From contig DACB01000007.1 in assembly GCA_002494495.1 (NCBI GenBank), positions 198,076 through 262,075 of the forward strand: a stretch of 64,000 nt of DNA, given 5' to 3'. Made by a program: the position numbers and the translations under genes. The DNA comes from Methanobacterium sp. UBA294 (GTDB lineage: Archaea; Methanobacteriota; Methanobacteria; Methanobacteriales; Methanobacteriaceae). The notes under the pieces were generated by a model. That model was not told where the DNA came from and made no database searches. It saw nothing but the letters and a program-made list of their open reading frames with translations. Of this stretch, positions 9,492 to 19,413 are shown piece by piece (position 1 is the stretch's first letter; each line of letters begins with the position of its first letter).

Positions 9492-10556
9492 TCAGCATTC
9501 AGTATTTCTTATACATTCTCTTCTTAATTTTAATAGCTCTTTCTTTTTTTTCTTAAGGTCGCCTATATTTTCCACAATTGATGGTAGTTTGGCCTGTATG
9601 CACTGAACAGTTTTATCTTCATGTATCCATGTACAACCCTCACAGCTCCACACACCCTTTTCTTTAATCCAACGTCCACCAGTGGACGGATCAGCACAGG
9701 GATAGAAGGGACAGTAACAGAATGTGCAATTCTGAGGATGATGGTGACAGGGATAATATTCACATCCCAAATTTGGGCCATCAGCACCTTCACCATCCAA
9801 GTATTTCTCATAAAACTCAATTGCCAGGGGATGTAAAGAGTAAGGCACCATATAGCCACGGGGGGTTACCATCCGGCCATCTTCTACATAAGACATGCTA
9901 TTTCCAACTATGATTATGGTAGACATGTCAATTTCTTCACTTGGAAGGTTTTCCAGGGAAGTTATCTTAACATCCGCCCCCCCATCCTTGCCTTTAACTA
10001 ATCCTACCGGTGTGGATGGTTTCATCTCATCTTGAAGGATGTTGAGGGCTTCGGCAAAGGGTTTTTTACGTGTCTTACTCATTGGGTTGTAGAATGCAAT
10101 TACAAAATCTCCCTCACAAGCCTTTTTTATCTTACATTTAATTTCAGAAAGTGGAGTTAAAAGATCACTTAAGCTTATAACCGCAAAATCATGTAGAGGG
10201 GCACCTAAAATAGAGGCTGCAAAATTAACTGCTGATATCCCAGGAATAACTTCCACTTCCAAGTGCTTATACTTGCCCATTAACTGGAAGAGAACGTTGG
10301 CCATCCCAAAAACCCCTGGATCTCCACTAGATATCAGGACAACATTCTTACCGGCCTTGCTCTCACGCACGGCTAGTTCAGCCCTCAACAATTCCTGACC
10401 CATTCCCTTAGATACGACTTTTTTTCCTTTCACCAAGTCATCTATATGTTTAATATAGCCTTTATAGCCTATTATAACATCAGCTTCATCAATTGCATTT
10501 AATGCCCGTATGGTCATGTCATCCCGTGAGGGACCTATACCCACTACTCTAATCAT
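9492..10556 (-). CDS. cobJ: Precorrin-3B/cobalt-precorrin C17-methyltransferase fused to a Cys-rich domain
   Basis: Residues 1-245 form a tetrapyrrole methylase: [13 protein letters not shown] at the start, [12 protein letters not shown] and [12 protein letters not shown] for SAM and substrate binding. This enzyme methylates C17 and contracts the corrin ring in anaerobic B12 synthesis. Residues about 258-330 are a separate cysteine-rich block with [20 protein letters not shown] and [10 protein letters not shown], resembling the 'cysteine-rich small domain' (Pfam zf-like, PF04071) often found near cobalamin genes. It probably holds zinc or an iron-sulfur cluster. A typical CobJ is 240-260 residues, so the 354-residue length is explained by the fusion. 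An AGGATGAT site precedes the ATG. cbiG and cbiB lie 4-6 kb away. Confidence 0.92.
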   Translation of the reverse strand: MIRVVGIGPSRDDMTIRALNAIDEADVIIGYKGYIKHIDDLVKGKKVVSKGMGQELLRAELAVRESKAGKNVVLISSGDPGVFGMANVLFQLMGKYKHLEVEVIPGISAVNFAASILGAPLHDFAVISLSDLLTPLSEIKCKIKKACEGDFVIAFYNPMSKTRKKPFAEALNILQDEMKPSTPVGLVKGKDGGADVKITSLENLPSEEIDMSTIIIVGNSMSYVEDGRMVTPRGYMVPYSLHPLAIEFYEKYLDGEGADGPNLGCEYYPCHHHPQNCTFCYCPFYPCADPSTGGRWIKEKGVWSCEGCTWIHEDKTVQCIQAKLPSIVENIGDLKKKKKELLKLRRECIRNTEC

Positions 10557-10641
10557 GTGTTAATCATCCTTTAATAAGAATATATTGTTATTAATAGAGA
10601 ATATATTGTTATCTACATGGTACTTCTTATTTTTATGGATT

Positions 10642-11163
10642 TTAAGTGCTGTTTGCTGTGTTACTATACAGTTTACGGACAGTGGTTATTACAATACTGT
10701 TTAAATCCACCTTAATTTTACCATTTTCAATAGTACCAACAGCAGTGGCAGTTACGCTGTATGTTTCATCGGGTTTAATGACGATACTTCCATTGGTGCC
10801 GTTACCCGTAGTGGTGGTTGTCTTATAACCCATTAATGTTATAGTTACAGTTATGTTTTCGTTGCTGGTGCTCTCACTCGTGTGTGCGGATAATGATTGT
10901 AGATTAACACCGTTCATTTCACTCTTATTCTGAATTACCTGGGCCACTTCATGTTCATTGCTGATGTTAATTGTTTTCTGATTGCTATTTTGCGAACCCT
11001 GCAATAATTGTAGCAGGGATTTTAATCCATCCAGTTGCATATTAAGCAAATTCCCAATATTTGGGGGTTCACCAGAGACGATGGTGTTAGCACTGATTAA
11101 TCCTGCTTCAAAAAACACCACACATAAAAGAAAAAGTAATAAGTATTTAACTACACTGTTCAC
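10642..11163 (-). CDS. Secreted or membrane-anchored protein of unknown function
   Basis: I do not recognise the family. The protein (about 173 residues) begins with a hydrophobic stretch, YLLLFLLCVVFFEAGLISA, acting as signal peptide or anchor. The middle is Asn/Ser/Gln-rich with several N-x-S/T sequons, then a beta-rich Thr-rich part (TVTITLMGYKTTTTTGNGT) typical of archaeal surface proteins. The start is set at the GTG at 11163 because GGTGAT lies five bases ahead; a GTG three codons upstream overlaps that site. It is probably exported. Nothing in its surroundings gives a role, although it stands 85 bases upstream of cobJ on the same strand. Confidence 0.65.
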   Translation of the reverse strand: MNSVVKYLLLFLLCVVFFEAGLISANTIVSGEPPNIGNLLNMQLDGLKSLLQLLQGSQNSNQKTINISNEHEVAQVIQNKSEMNGVNLQSLSAHTSESTSNENITVTITLMGYKTTTTTGNGTNGSIVIKPDETYSVTATAVGTIENGKIKVDLNSIVITTVRKLYSNTANST

Positions 11164-11758
11164 TAATATCACCTTTATAAATTTAAATTTCGGTCATCTA
11201 GTTAATTTCCATCATCTAGATGTAATCTGATGTTATCATGTTTCAATTTTTAATGATGATTCCTTTTTCTCTGATTTTAATATCATCACATGGTTAATAT
11301 CTTCAGAATGTTAAATTCATTTCCGAATTTTAAGATCTTCAGATATAAGCTTTCAATAGAATTTTCTGCATTATAAATTATTCTTCGTGTAATAGTCTTT
11401 GTTTAATATGATCTTTATGTAATACGATAAAAAAATTTATATTATCAATTACTTTATATCATGAAAAAAGTATGGTCAAAGTATGGTTTTTAAGCTTTGT
11501 TTTCCTATAATTTAAACTTTTATCCTGAATATCCTGTTTATTATTTTATAATATTTCATAAAGATTATGTTAGTTAAATGTTGTAGAATACTTCAGGGTA
11601 TAAATATAAATTCATATAAAAAATATGGTATGAATTTTAAAATAAAACAGAAAAACCGATTTAAATATTAAAATACTCCCTTATAGTCCTTATCCAGCTA
11701 ATGAAAACTATTATAGTGATAAAGTATCTAAATAAAATAAAAGATTTAGAGATATTTT
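11164..11758. other. AT-rich intergenic region between divergent genes
   Basis: About 590 bases without a credible gene on either strand. It must hold the promoters of the secreted-protein gene (minus) and the DP1 gene (plus). For DP1 the best candidate is the TATA-like TTTAAATA near 11661, after a purine/C run that could serve as BRE, giving a leader of about 70 bases. Long A/T tracts occur around 11380-11600. I see no RNA gene and no strong repeat. Confidence 0.4.
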
Positions 11759-13351
11759 ATGTACGAAACCATCATTAACAAATTCGTAGAAGCAGAGGTT
11801 CTACTTGACAACGCCGCCTATGAAAAGATTAAAAAGCAATCTGATTCATTAAAATTTACAGAATCGCTTATTCAAAAATTAGGCTTGCCCCGAAAAGATA
11901 TAATGATATTGACCGAAGATATGTTGGACCAGTATCTCGAAGATTATAAACACATTGAGGAAGAGTATTCATCTGGCGAAATCAGCTCTGATACAGTCCC
12001 TATTTCTCATGCAAATAATTCAGTAGACTCAGATGATTTCAAAATTCCTAAAATCACCCCAAAACCCTACACATCAACTGAAACAGATAGCAGTGTAACA
12101 ACAACTCACAACGCATCCATGCCTGAAAGTACAGTGAATGAAAACAATGGTATTGAAATAATCAAAGACACCACCCGAAAATCATATACCAACGGGGAGA
12201 TTAAGGACTTCACAGCCTACTTTGGCAGCAGATATCATAAATTAAAGGATATGCTACTGAGGAAAAAGGACTTGAAAAGTCCTCAATCCATACAAGAACT
12301 TGAAAACGTCCAGGACGCGGTGAAAGTTATTGGAATGGTCAACGATGTAAGGAACACTAAAAATAACCATAAGCTAATTGAAGTGGAGGATGAAACCGGT
12401 ACAGCAGGTGTACTGATACACAACGAGAACCACTCCCTCTTTGAAGACTCAGAACGAGTGGTTAAAGATGAAATAATAGGGGTGGTCGGAACCAGAAAAG
12501 GTAGCCTGATAATGGCCTCTCAACTCATAAATCCAGGAATACCCCGTGTAGATGAGAAAGAAATGGATTTTTCCATGGTCTTCCTGTCGGACACCCACAT
12601 AGGAAGTTCCACATTCCTAGGTGATGCATTTAACCGCTTCATTAAATGGATTAACGGAGAATTTGGAGATAATGAACAGCAGGAAATAGCCAATAGCGTA
12701 CGGTACCTTATAGTTGCTGGAGATATTGTAGATGGAATAGGGGTCTATCCTCATCAGGATAAAGAACTAACTATAAAGGACATCTACAAACAATATGATG
12801 AAGCCGCCCGGCTATTCGGAGAAATTGATGATGTTCAGATCATAATCACCCCCGGAAATCACGATGCAGGGCGTTTAGCAGAGCCACAGCCAGCAATTCC
12901 AGAAGAATTTGCTGGTGAACTGTACAAGCTTAAGAATGTAAATTTCACGAGCAATCCTTCAGTGGTAAGTCTGGATGGCATTAATGTGCTCATTTACCAT
13001 GGAAGGAGCTTTGATGATTTTGCTGTGACTGTTAAGGGGATGAGTCATCAGAACACAGACATTATAATGAAAGAACTACTGGAAAAAAGGCATTTAGCAC
13101 CTATTTATGGTGAAAGAACATCCCTGGCCAGTGAAGTTGAAGACCATATGGTAATTGAAGAAATACCAGATATTTTACACACCGGACATACACACATCAA
13201 TTCATATAAAAAATATAAAGGAATACATCTAATAAACAGCGGTACATTCCAGACCCAGACCGAGTTCCAGAAGATATATAACATCGTACCAACCGTTGCC
13301 CAGGTCCCTGTAATTAACAAAGGTAATATGAAGATCCTGAAATTCACTTAA
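11759..13351 (+). CDS. polB: DNA polymerase D small subunit DP1
   Basis: Small subunit of the euryarchaeal family D replicative polymerase; it carries the proofreading 3'-5' exonuclease and pairs with the large subunit DP2, which is not in the window. At 530 residues it has an N-terminal helical region, a low-complexity linker (residues about 75-140), an OB fold near 185-255 ([20 protein letters not shown]), and a calcineurin-like phosphoesterase domain with metal ligands in SDTHIGS (277-283), AGDIVDG (320-326), GNHDA (366-370), YHGRS (413-417) and HTGHTH (474-479). All exonuclease motifs are intact. It lies 4.7 kb from the replication origin, in line with clustering of replication genes. Confidence 0.96.
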   Translation: MYETIINKFVEAEVLLDNAAYEKIKKQSDSLKFTESLIQKLGLPRKDIMILTEDMLDQYLEDYKHIEEEYSSGEISSDTVPISHANNSVDSDDFKIPKITPKPYTSTETDSSVTTTHNASMPESTVNENNGIEIIKDTTRKSYTNGEIKDFTAYFGSRYHKLKDMLLRKKDLKSPQSIQELENVQDAVKVIGMVNDVRNTKNNHKLIEVEDETGTAGVLIHNENHSLFEDSERVVKDEIIGVVGTRKGSLIMASQLINPGIPRVDEKEMDFSMVFLSDTHIGSSTFLGDAFNRFIKWINGEFGDNEQQEIANSVRYLIVAGDIVDGIGVYPHQDKELTIKDIYKQYDEAARLFGEIDDVQIIITPGNHDAGRLAEPQPAIPEEFAGELYKLKNVNFTSNPSVVSLDGINVLIYHGRSFDDFAVTVKGMSHQNTDIIMKELLEKRHLAPIYGERTSLASEVEDHMVIEEIPDILHTGHTHINSYKKYKGIHLINSGTFQTQTEFQKIYNIVPTVAQVPVINKGNMKILKFT

Positions 13352-13423
13352 AAATTCTTAAAACCTGGTTATTTATAACAAACGATCATTATTCATACAT
13401 ACGATCATTAGAGAGGTATTATT

Positions 13424-14050
13424 ATTCTATATAAAGATAAAAATCATCTTGTAGAAATATCCCGACAGGTATACAAAAATGGGCTGACTCCGGGTAAATC
13501 CGGTAACATCAGTATGAAAGTTTCAAATATCCCTAATAGTTCAAATAACGTTGGTCTAACCTATGAATATGACAATGATGAACAAATAATTTTAATAACA
13601 CCTAGTGGCGTATCCTTAAGAGATGTTACATTGGACAACGTTATAGTTACTGATTTAAACGGTGAAAAACTGGAAGGTGAAGGTAGACCTTCATCAGAAC
13701 TACGTATGCACTTAGAAATCTACCGTAAAAGGGATGATATAGGTGCAATAGTACATACCCATCCACCCTATGTCACTGGTTTCTCATTTACTGATAAGAA
13801 GATAACGCGATTTGAAGGGTTTGGTGAAATTAAGTCGCCCTATATTGCAGAGGTAGAATATGCTGTACCTGGTTCCATGGAACTGGTTGAATCTGCATCT
13901 AATGGATTAATTGATGAAGATGTGCTGCTTTTAAGAAACCATGGAATGGTTACTGTAGGCGAGGATATTGATGGCGCTGTTCTCCTTGCAGAATTTACTG
14001 AAAACAGTGCAAAAACAGGTTTTATAATCCAGCAGTTAGCTGGAGAATAG
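13424..14050 (+). CDS. Class II aldolase/adducin-family protein, apparently started at ATT
   Basis: A zinc-dependent class II aldolase related to L-fuculose-1-phosphate aldolase (FucA). The first ATG (13514) would remove the phosphate-binding loop: upstream in the same frame the sequence encodes HLVEISRQVYKNGLTPGKS followed by GNIS, exactly the family's N-terminus. The frame is open back to a TAG at 13409 and holds no ATG, GTG or TTG before 13514. A GAGAGGT site (13411-13417) is six bases ahead of an ATT at 13424, so I take ATT as the start (208 residues). Zinc ligands are in HTHPPY and RNHGM, and the catalytic Glu in SSELRMHLEIY. Some archaeal homologues act on other phosphosugars, so the substrate is open. 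Confidence 0.85.
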   Translation: MLYKDKNHLVEISRQVYKNGLTPGKSGNISMKVSNIPNSSNNVGLTYEYDNDEQIILITPSGVSLRDVTLDNVIVTDLNGEKLEGEGRPSSELRMHLEIYRKRDDIGAIVHTHPPYVTGFSFTDKKITRFEGFGEIKSPYIAEVEYAVPGSMELVESASNGLIDEDVLLLRNHGMVTVGEDIDGAVLLAEFTENSAKTGFIIQQLAGE

Positions 14051-14200
14051 ATTGAAAAAAATTGAGAATGATTGAAAATATAATTTTGTAAATAAAAAAT
14101 ATAATTGAAAATTTTATTTTTATTTTTTAGTATTTTATTTATCATCCAGTATAAATTTTAAAAAATTATAATATTCCATTAAAAATGAATATTGTGTTAG

Positions 14201-14461
14201 TTAATTTTCTCGAACAGATTCTAACTCACTTAATGCATTCCAGATAAGAGTTCGAGCATGGATTGGTATGTTTGGATCATTACTTATTTCATCCAATATG
14301 GAAATTACTGTACTGGCTTTAATTGTATCTTCTTCATCTTTATTAGCAAGTATATCCTTAGATTTTTCTGCAGCTCTTCTGATATTTCTTGGAACACTAG
14401 TGTCTTCCATAATATGTTGTAAGATTTGATTACAGCGTTCAAATGTTTCTTCATTACTCAT
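14201..14461 (-). CDS. UPF0147 family protein
   Basis: An 86-residue helical archaeal protein of the UPF0147 family, of unknown function, conserved in methanogens and Thermococcales. Family hallmarks are the N-terminal [19 protein letters not shown] with its conserved Pro-Arg-Asn-Ile-Arg, and [20 protein letters not shown] towards the end. A strong GGAGGAAGGT site lies just before the ATG. It stands alone between convergent and tandem neighbours, with about 220 bases of AT-rich DNA upstream that should contain its promoter. Confidence 0.9.
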   Translation of the reverse strand: MSNEETFERCNQILQHIMEDTSVPRNIRRAAEKSKDILANKDEEDTIKASTVISILDEISNDPNIPIHARTLIWNALSELESVREN

Positions 14462-14682
14462 AATACCTTCCTCCGAATTATATTCTATTAGTTGGTGAAC
14501 AAAAAATTGTTAATTTAAAGCTTTATTTCGAATATTATAAAACCATTATCAATTTTTATAAATATAAAAATAATTTTTTTTGTTGAAATAATTTTAAAAA
14601 GTATTTATTTTCATCTTTAATATGTTATGAATTATTTATATTTGTTCGCTATATAAATTTAAAAAAAAGAAATTTTATTTCA

Positions 14683-15687
14683 TTAAGAAGGATCAGATAC
14701 TGCTATTGCTATTGTAACTTTATTAAACTTAGTTTTTCTATATATCAGACGGGCATTTTCGCCAGCTGCTAAGAGGGCAGCAGGTTCACATATCCCGGGC
14801 ACTCCAAAAGTCTTCTGAACAAATTGTGATTTTGATATTTGTGGGTGTTTAAAACTCTTCAACTCTTCCAATGTAACCACCCTTAAATTCAAACCGATTC
14901 CATCTGCAGCCTCTATTATGCCAATTTCATCATTTTTTGGTTCGCCCGTTGCTATAAGGTCAATTCTCTCCAATGGTATGCCTAGATCCTGACAGGCCTT
15001 GCTAACAGCATCTAACACCATATCGCAAGGCACGCCTTTTCTAGCTCCGAGACCAACCACTAATTTTTTAGGTGTAAGTGTTATTTTTGTATCATCAAAA
15101 GAAGCTTCAATTTTATTTGAAGGCAAAGACTGTCCAATAATCTGTTTATATGAGTTGTTCACCAACTCATCCTTAAATAAATACTTTAATCGTGGCATTA
15201 CCCTCAATTCAATTTTTTCACCACTAACCAAAGCTTTATTTATTTTCATGATTTTGGATGGATTATCCAATTCCATGAAATATTTATGGGCCAATGCATC
15301 AATACCTAGTTTACAATTTACATCAGTTGCTGTGGTAATCACTGGTCTAGCCCCGGTATGATTGGCTATTTTCATGGTAAAATCGTTTCCGCCTCCTAAG
15401 TGTCCAGATAATATGCTTATAACGTGTTCTGCTTTTTCATCCATTAATAATATAGCAGGATCCACGGTTTTATCTTTGATTAATGGGCAGATACTTCTAA
15501 TCATTATTCCCGATGCCATGATCCCTAATATACAATCGTACTCATGGAAAATTTCTTTTAAAGTGGCTTTAACTTGTTTATGATAAAGATCGGTTTGTAA
15601 AACAGTGGGATCATTTTTCAGCTTCTTATTCAGCAGCCGGGCCAGATTTTTTCCCTGAGATGTTAAAGTGATGATGGCTATCTTCAT
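14683..15687 (-). CDS. cbiG: Cobalt-precorrin-5A hydrolase
   Basis: Opens the delta-lactone of cobalt-precorrin-5A, releasing acetaldehyde, in the anaerobic B12 pathway. Of 334 residues: the N-terminal domain has GIMASGIMIRSICPLIKDK and ISILSGHLGGGND, followed by TTATDVN; the C-terminal CbiG domain begins VVGLGARKGVP and ends with FGVPGICEPAALLAAG. The domain order is that of standard CbiG. An AGGGCATGAT stretch precedes the ATG. cbiB lies 230 bases upstream on the same strand, so the two may share regulation, with cobJ and cobT elsewhere in the window. Confidence 0.94.
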   Translation of the reverse strand: MKIAIITLTSQGKNLARLLNKKLKNDPTVLQTDLYHKQVKATLKEIFHEYDCILGIMASGIMIRSICPLIKDKTVDPAILLMDEKAEHVISILSGHLGGGNDFTMKIANHTGARPVITTATDVNCKLGIDALAHKYFMELDNPSKIMKINKALVSGEKIELRVMPRLKYLFKDELVNNSYKQIIGQSLPSNKIEASFDDTKITLTPKKLVVGLGARKGVPCDMVLDAVSKACQDLGIPLERIDLIATGEPKNDEIGIIEAADGIGLNLRVVTLEELKSFKHPQISKSQFVQKTFGVPGICEPAALLAAGENARLIYRKTKFNKVTIAIAVSDPS

Positions 15688-15913
15688 ATCATGCCCTTCA
15701 TTTTTGATTTTTTCATTTCGATTTCTTATTTAGACTTAGTGAATATTAATATAATTTATATTGTTTAGATTTTTTTGTAGATCTATTTTTTTAGAATTTT
15801 TAGATCAATTTTGAATAATTTTATTGCGAAAATTATAATTAGCAAACCAGAATTTTATTAACATTGAAATTTTGAAGTGATATATCAGTTGTTTGTATTT
15901 ATAATTAGAATAT

Positions 15914-16834
15914 TTAGGTTATAACAATTATTACACTGGAATATGTTATAAAAGAGATAATCAGGAAGAATATAATTGTTATTTGGGAAAGTAGAATTGC
16001 TTGTTCAATTGTACTGGAATCTAATGATCTTTTATTTTCACCAAGGGTGTAAACTCCATTTTTTTCCAGTTGCACCCCTAATGCGCCTGCAGCAGCAGCC
16101 ATAGGATAACCTGAATTAGGACTTGGTGTTTTACATGCTTCATTAATCATGACCCTGTAAGAATTTCTCCAGTCGAGACCCATGAATGCTGCTGAACCAA
16201 CCATAATGATGCCAGTTAAACGGGCAGGGATGTAATTCATTAAATCATCCAATTTTGCTGGGAACCAGCCAATATCCTTGTTAATTTCATCCTTATATCC
16301 AACCATGGCATCTAAAGTATTTATAACACGATATACCATCCCTCCCAGAATTCCTAAAAAGAATGTATAAAATAAGGGGGAAATAACAGAGTCCGTAATA
16401 TTTTCTGTTAGTGTTTCCATGGCTGCTGATGTTAAATCTTCTTTCGAAAGATTTGTGGTATCCCTGCTAACAAGATGAGAAACTGATTTACGAGCTAGGT
16501 TAATATCCCCATCTAATTGATTTTTCACTTGTTCAACAGAATTAATAAGTCCTTTAATTGCGAATGTGGTAAACAATATGAATGTAGAGACTAGGATATA
16601 AATTATTACGTTTAACTGGAATAATTGGAGTATGAAGTATAAGGGAATTATAAATATTGACAATAAAATTACAGTTAATATGATTCCAGAACCCCTATTT
16701 TTAATATTTAATAGATGAGGTTTTAAAAATTCAGTTAACCTCCCCATTAGCACCACAGGGTGAATAACAGATGGTGGTTCACCCCAAAGTAGATCTAAAA
16801 TAATAGCTAAGAAAATTATAGATAAAAGTTCCAT
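15914..16834 (-). CDS. cbiB: Adenosylcobinamide-phosphate synthase
   Basis: Integral membrane enzyme that attaches the aminopropanol arm to adenosylcobyric acid. The 306-residue sequence has the CbiB start DLLWGEPPSVIHPVVLMGR, the loop SHLVSRDTTNLSKEDL, AAMETLTENITDSVISPLFY, INTLDAMVGYKD and the late SPNSGYPMAAAAGALGVQLEK. Hydrophobic segments near residues 1-20, 48-72, 75-95, 155-175, 200-225 and the C-terminus fit its membrane topology. No strong ribosome-binding site is seen ahead of the ATG. It diverges from the DUF2299 gene that flanks the replication origin. Confidence 0.94.
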   Translation of the reverse strand: MELLSIIFLAIILDLLWGEPPSVIHPVVLMGRLTEFLKPHLLNIKNRGSGIILTVILLSIFIIPLYFILQLFQLNVIIYILVSTFILFTTFAIKGLINSVEQVKNQLDGDINLARKSVSHLVSRDTTNLSKEDLTSAAMETLTENITDSVISPLFYTFFLGILGGMVYRVINTLDAMVGYKDEINKDIGWFPAKLDDLMNYIPARLTGIIMVGSAAFMGLDWRNSYRVMINEACKTPSPNSGYPMAAAAGALGVQLEKNGVYTLGENKRSLDSSTIEQAILLSQITIIFFLIISFITYSSVIIVIT

Positions 16835-16950
16835 ATTTCTGATTTTCTATGGAGTTAATTATCTAGTTTTTGGATTGAAATCAATAGATAAAAACTAAAT
16901 AGTTCATCATAAATGATAATTTAACAAAGAAAAAAAATCTAGGTGATTAT

Positions 16951-17439
16951 TTGGCACAAAAAATGGAAGATAAGGTACAGAAATGGCTTTCAGATATGGG
17001 AATATTCAGACAGAAAGTCCCTGATGACAATACTAATTTCCACTTCATAATCAATTATCCTGAAGAAAATGTGATGGATGTAATGCAACCAAAAGGAACT
17101 CCAGATCTATTAGTAATTGGTTGCGCCACTAATGTAAGTCCAGAACATGCGAATGAAATGAAATTACTGTCTGATTCAAAAAGAGAAGAGTTTATATGGG
17201 ATTTAAGATATATGCTGAACAGTAAAGACGTAGATTTCCAGCTATCTCACCCTAGTAACGTCTTAGAAAGCTTTTTAATTACTTCTGAGATATATAGCGA
17301 TGGATTAAGTAAGGATAGATTGATATCTGTTATTAAAACAATATTCAGAGCAAAAATACAGTGTGTGTGGAAGATACAACAAAAATTTGGCGTAGATGAT
17401 GAAAGTAACGGCGCTGTTTCCGACAGTATGTATGTCTAA
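16951..17439 (+). CDS. DUF2299 family protein
   Basis: A 162-residue protein of the DUF2299 family, found in methanogens with no assigned function. The TTG start is supported by AGGTGAT directly upstream, and the N-terminus KVQKWLSDMGIFRQKVPDD followed by FHFIINYPEE is family-like. The fold resembles small secretion-chaperone-type proteins, but I cannot support that from sequence alone. It forms the left wall of the origin region, with cdc6 on the other side; I recall the same placement in Methanothermobacter, which suggests a stable linkage rather than a proven role in initiation. Confidence 0.82.
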   Translation: MAQKMEDKVQKWLSDMGIFRQKVPDDNTNFHFIINYPEENVMDVMQPKGTPDLLVIGCATNVSPEHANEMKLLSDSKREEFIWDLRYMLNSKDVDFQLSHPSNVLESFLITSEIYSDGLSKDRLISVIKTIFRAKIQCVWKIQQKFGVDDESNGAVSDSMYV

Positions 17440-17526
17440 ATTAAATAGGCATACCTAACTATTTTTGAAAAACCAATTTTTTGGCTAATTTTTTTTAATT
17501 TTTTATTACAGGAATACAGACATCAA

Positions 17527-17638
17527 TTTCAAGTGTAAAGTATAATCTATGGGACTTTTTCATCCATGAATAGAGAGTTGTATTTCAAGTGTAACTCTTT
17601 GTGAAAGTAGACAGAGAGAGGTCAATTTCAACTGTAAA
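17527..17638 (-). repeat. Three minus-oriented mini-ORB boxes (left arm of origin)
   Basis: Copies read TTTCAAGTGTAAA (17527-17539), TTTCAAGTGTAAC (17583-17595) and TTTCAACTGTAAA (17626-17638), the reverse complement of the consensus TTTACACTTGAAA with at most one mismatch each. Their uniform orientation, opposite to the right arm, is the arrangement expected for directional loading of Orc1/Cdc6 around the unwinding region. Confidence 0.88.
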
Positions 17639-17741
17639 ATAGTAATACTTTTTTTTGTATTTTTCATATAAAGTTCGAGTAATTATTTGTTTCGTTAAAG
17701 AAGGTAATAACAAAGTTTAAATCCGGCTTCAAATTAAATTA

Positions 17742-17923
17742 ATTACACTTGCAATTCATCTCCCTGTCTAAAAATATTAAAAAATTTCAAGAAATTATTA
17801 AGTTTTACAGTTGAAATGCAACTCTTCATTTCTTAAAAAAAGTTGATTTTTAACAACATCACTTTTTACACTTGAAAAACTACTTAATGAAAATTTTTAG
17901 ACTAATACAACTTACACTTGAAA
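17742..17923 (+). repeat. Four plus-oriented mini-ORB boxes (right arm of origin)
   Basis: Copies read ATTACACTTGCAA (17742-17754, the most degenerate), TTTACAGTTGAAA (17804-17816), TTTACACTTGAAA (17865-17877, perfect consensus) and CTTACACTTGAAA (17911-17923). Spacing between neighbours is about 62, 61 and 46 bases. They face the left arm across an AT-rich core. Confidence 0.88.
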
Positions 17924-18069
17924 CTGACCTTATTACTCAAAAAAACCTAATTCGGAATTAACATTAACAATCATTAACACGTGGGTTCGATAGAGATTTT
18001 TGCTTATTAAATTTAACATTTCAGTTAGATTTAATTTATAACGTTTGAATAATATAGAGGTGTGCGAAA

Positions 18070-19218
18070 TTGAATATATTTGAAGAATTAGATGGCAAAT
18101 CTGTTTTTAAGTGTAAAAAATATCTTGATCATCGATTTTTACCAGAAAACCTGCCGCACCGCGAAGACCAAATAAAATCAGTAGCCAAGTATTGGAAAGA
18201 AGCTTTAACTGGAGTAACCCCACCTGATGTAACCATATATGGAAAGACAGGTACAGGTAAAACAGCTGTGGCCAAATTTGCCAGGAAACAACTGGAAGAT
18301 GTTTCAAAGGACAAGGATATAAATATCAGAGTGGAGTACATACGCTGCACAGATTACACCACAGAATACCAAGTAATCACCCGTTTATGCCAGCAGTTAG
18401 GCCAAGACGTTCCATACAGGGGCTGGACCCGGGCAGAAGTTATACATGCCTTTAGAGATCTCTTTAAAAGGAATGTTTTCGGTAAAAACTTGATATTAAT
18501 GATTATACTTGATGAAATTGATATTCTCCTTAAAAATGATGGTGACGGACTTCTGTACACCCTCACCAGAACCGAAAATGTTTCCATAGCATCCATCAGT
18601 AACTTCGTTGATTTTAAACAATTCATTAAACCTAGGGTTAAGAGTAGTTTAAGAGATAGAGAAATAGTATTTCCCCCATATAACGCTCAACAACTGGTAG
18701 ATATACTTAAGGAGAGGGCGAACCTCTCATTTAATGACGATGTATTGAACGAGGATGTGATTCCATTATGCGCAGCAATGGCGGCAAAAGAAGAAGGTGA
18801 CGCACGATACGCTCTGGATCTACTCCGCACATCTGGAGAACTTGCAGATGAAAAGAATTCAGAAATAGTATATGAAGATTATGTAAGGGAAGCCAAAGAA
18901 TACATCGAACATAACAAGGTCACAGACATCATAATGACCTTACCCAGTCAGCAACAAAAGGTTCTAGAATCCATACTTTACCTGACCAAACAAAAAGAAG
19001 AAATAACATCTGGAAGACTTTACGATGTTTATAAAGAATTTTCAAAGGGTGATTCCGTATCATATCGAAGAATATTTGACTTCATCAATGAACTGGAAAT
19101 GTTAGGACTGATATCAACTAAGACAATATCCAGAGGTAGAGGAAAAGGTAGAACCAATATAATAGATCTCCAATGTGATATGGAACTACTAGAAGATTCA
19201 ATATGGACCAATAATTAG
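18070..19218 (+). CDS. cdc6: Origin-binding initiator Orc1/Cdc6
   Basis: AAA+ initiator that binds the neighbouring mini-ORB boxes and loads the MCM helicase. The 382-residue sequence has Walker [11 protein letters not shown] (57-66), Walker B ILDEID (146-151), a sensor-2 region [16 protein letters not shown] with the conserved Arg, and a C-terminal winged helix from about residue 285 ([15 protein letters not shown] onward) for DNA binding. The TTG start at 18070 is supported by GAGGTG seven bases ahead and a family-typical start. It is the only cdc6 gene in the window. Placement directly after the origin suggests autoregulation, a known habit of archaeal initiators. Confidence 0.97.
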   Translation: MNIFEELDGKSVFKCKKYLDHRFLPENLPHREDQIKSVAKYWKEALTGVTPPDVTIYGKTGTGKTAVAKFARKQLEDVSKDKDINIRVEYIRCTDYTTEYQVITRLCQQLGQDVPYRGWTRAEVIHAFRDLFKRNVFGKNLILMIILDEIDILLKNDGDGLLYTLTRTENVSIASISNFVDFKQFIKPRVKSSLRDREIVFPPYNAQQLVDILKERANLSFNDDVLNEDVIPLCAAMAAKEEGDARYALDLLRTSGELADEKNSEIVYEDYVREAKEYIEHNKVTDIIMTLPSQQQKVLESILYLTKQKEEITSGRLYDVYKEFSKGDSVSYRRIFDFINELEMLGLISTKTISRGRGKGRTNIIDLQCDMELLEDSIWTNN

Positions 19219-19413
19219 TCCATAAATTTTATTTTATGAATTATTATAAGAAAAAAACTAAATTTTTTTTAATTTTTAGATTTTTATTATTATTAATATT
19301 ATTATAATTATTATATATTTTATATTATTAAATTAATTAGAATTATGATTCTAAATAAATAGTTAATTAATAAAACACTGTTTTATAACATTAAAAAAAT
19401 TTCATTTGACAGT

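Larger units (their letters stand above)
17440..18069. other. oriC: Chromosomal replication origin (oriC) next to cdc6
   Basis: A 630-base gene-free, AT-rich stretch directly upstream of cdc6. It holds seven copies of a 13-base element close to TTTACACTTGAAA, which is the mini origin-recognition box bound by Orc1/Cdc6 in Methanothermobacter. Three copies on the left point one way and four on the right point the other way, framing a very AT-rich core at about 17640-17740 that would be the unwinding element. The cdc6 promoter must lie in the right part, near the TATA-like AATTTATAACG at about 18032. Confidence 0.9.

Noticed and set aside
17527..17923. Short repeats spaced by about 50-60 bases that could suggest a CRISPR array
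   Set aside because: The 13-base units occur in both orientations, are too short and unevenly spaced, and match mini-ORBs next to cdc6. No CRISPR array or cas gene is seen in the window.
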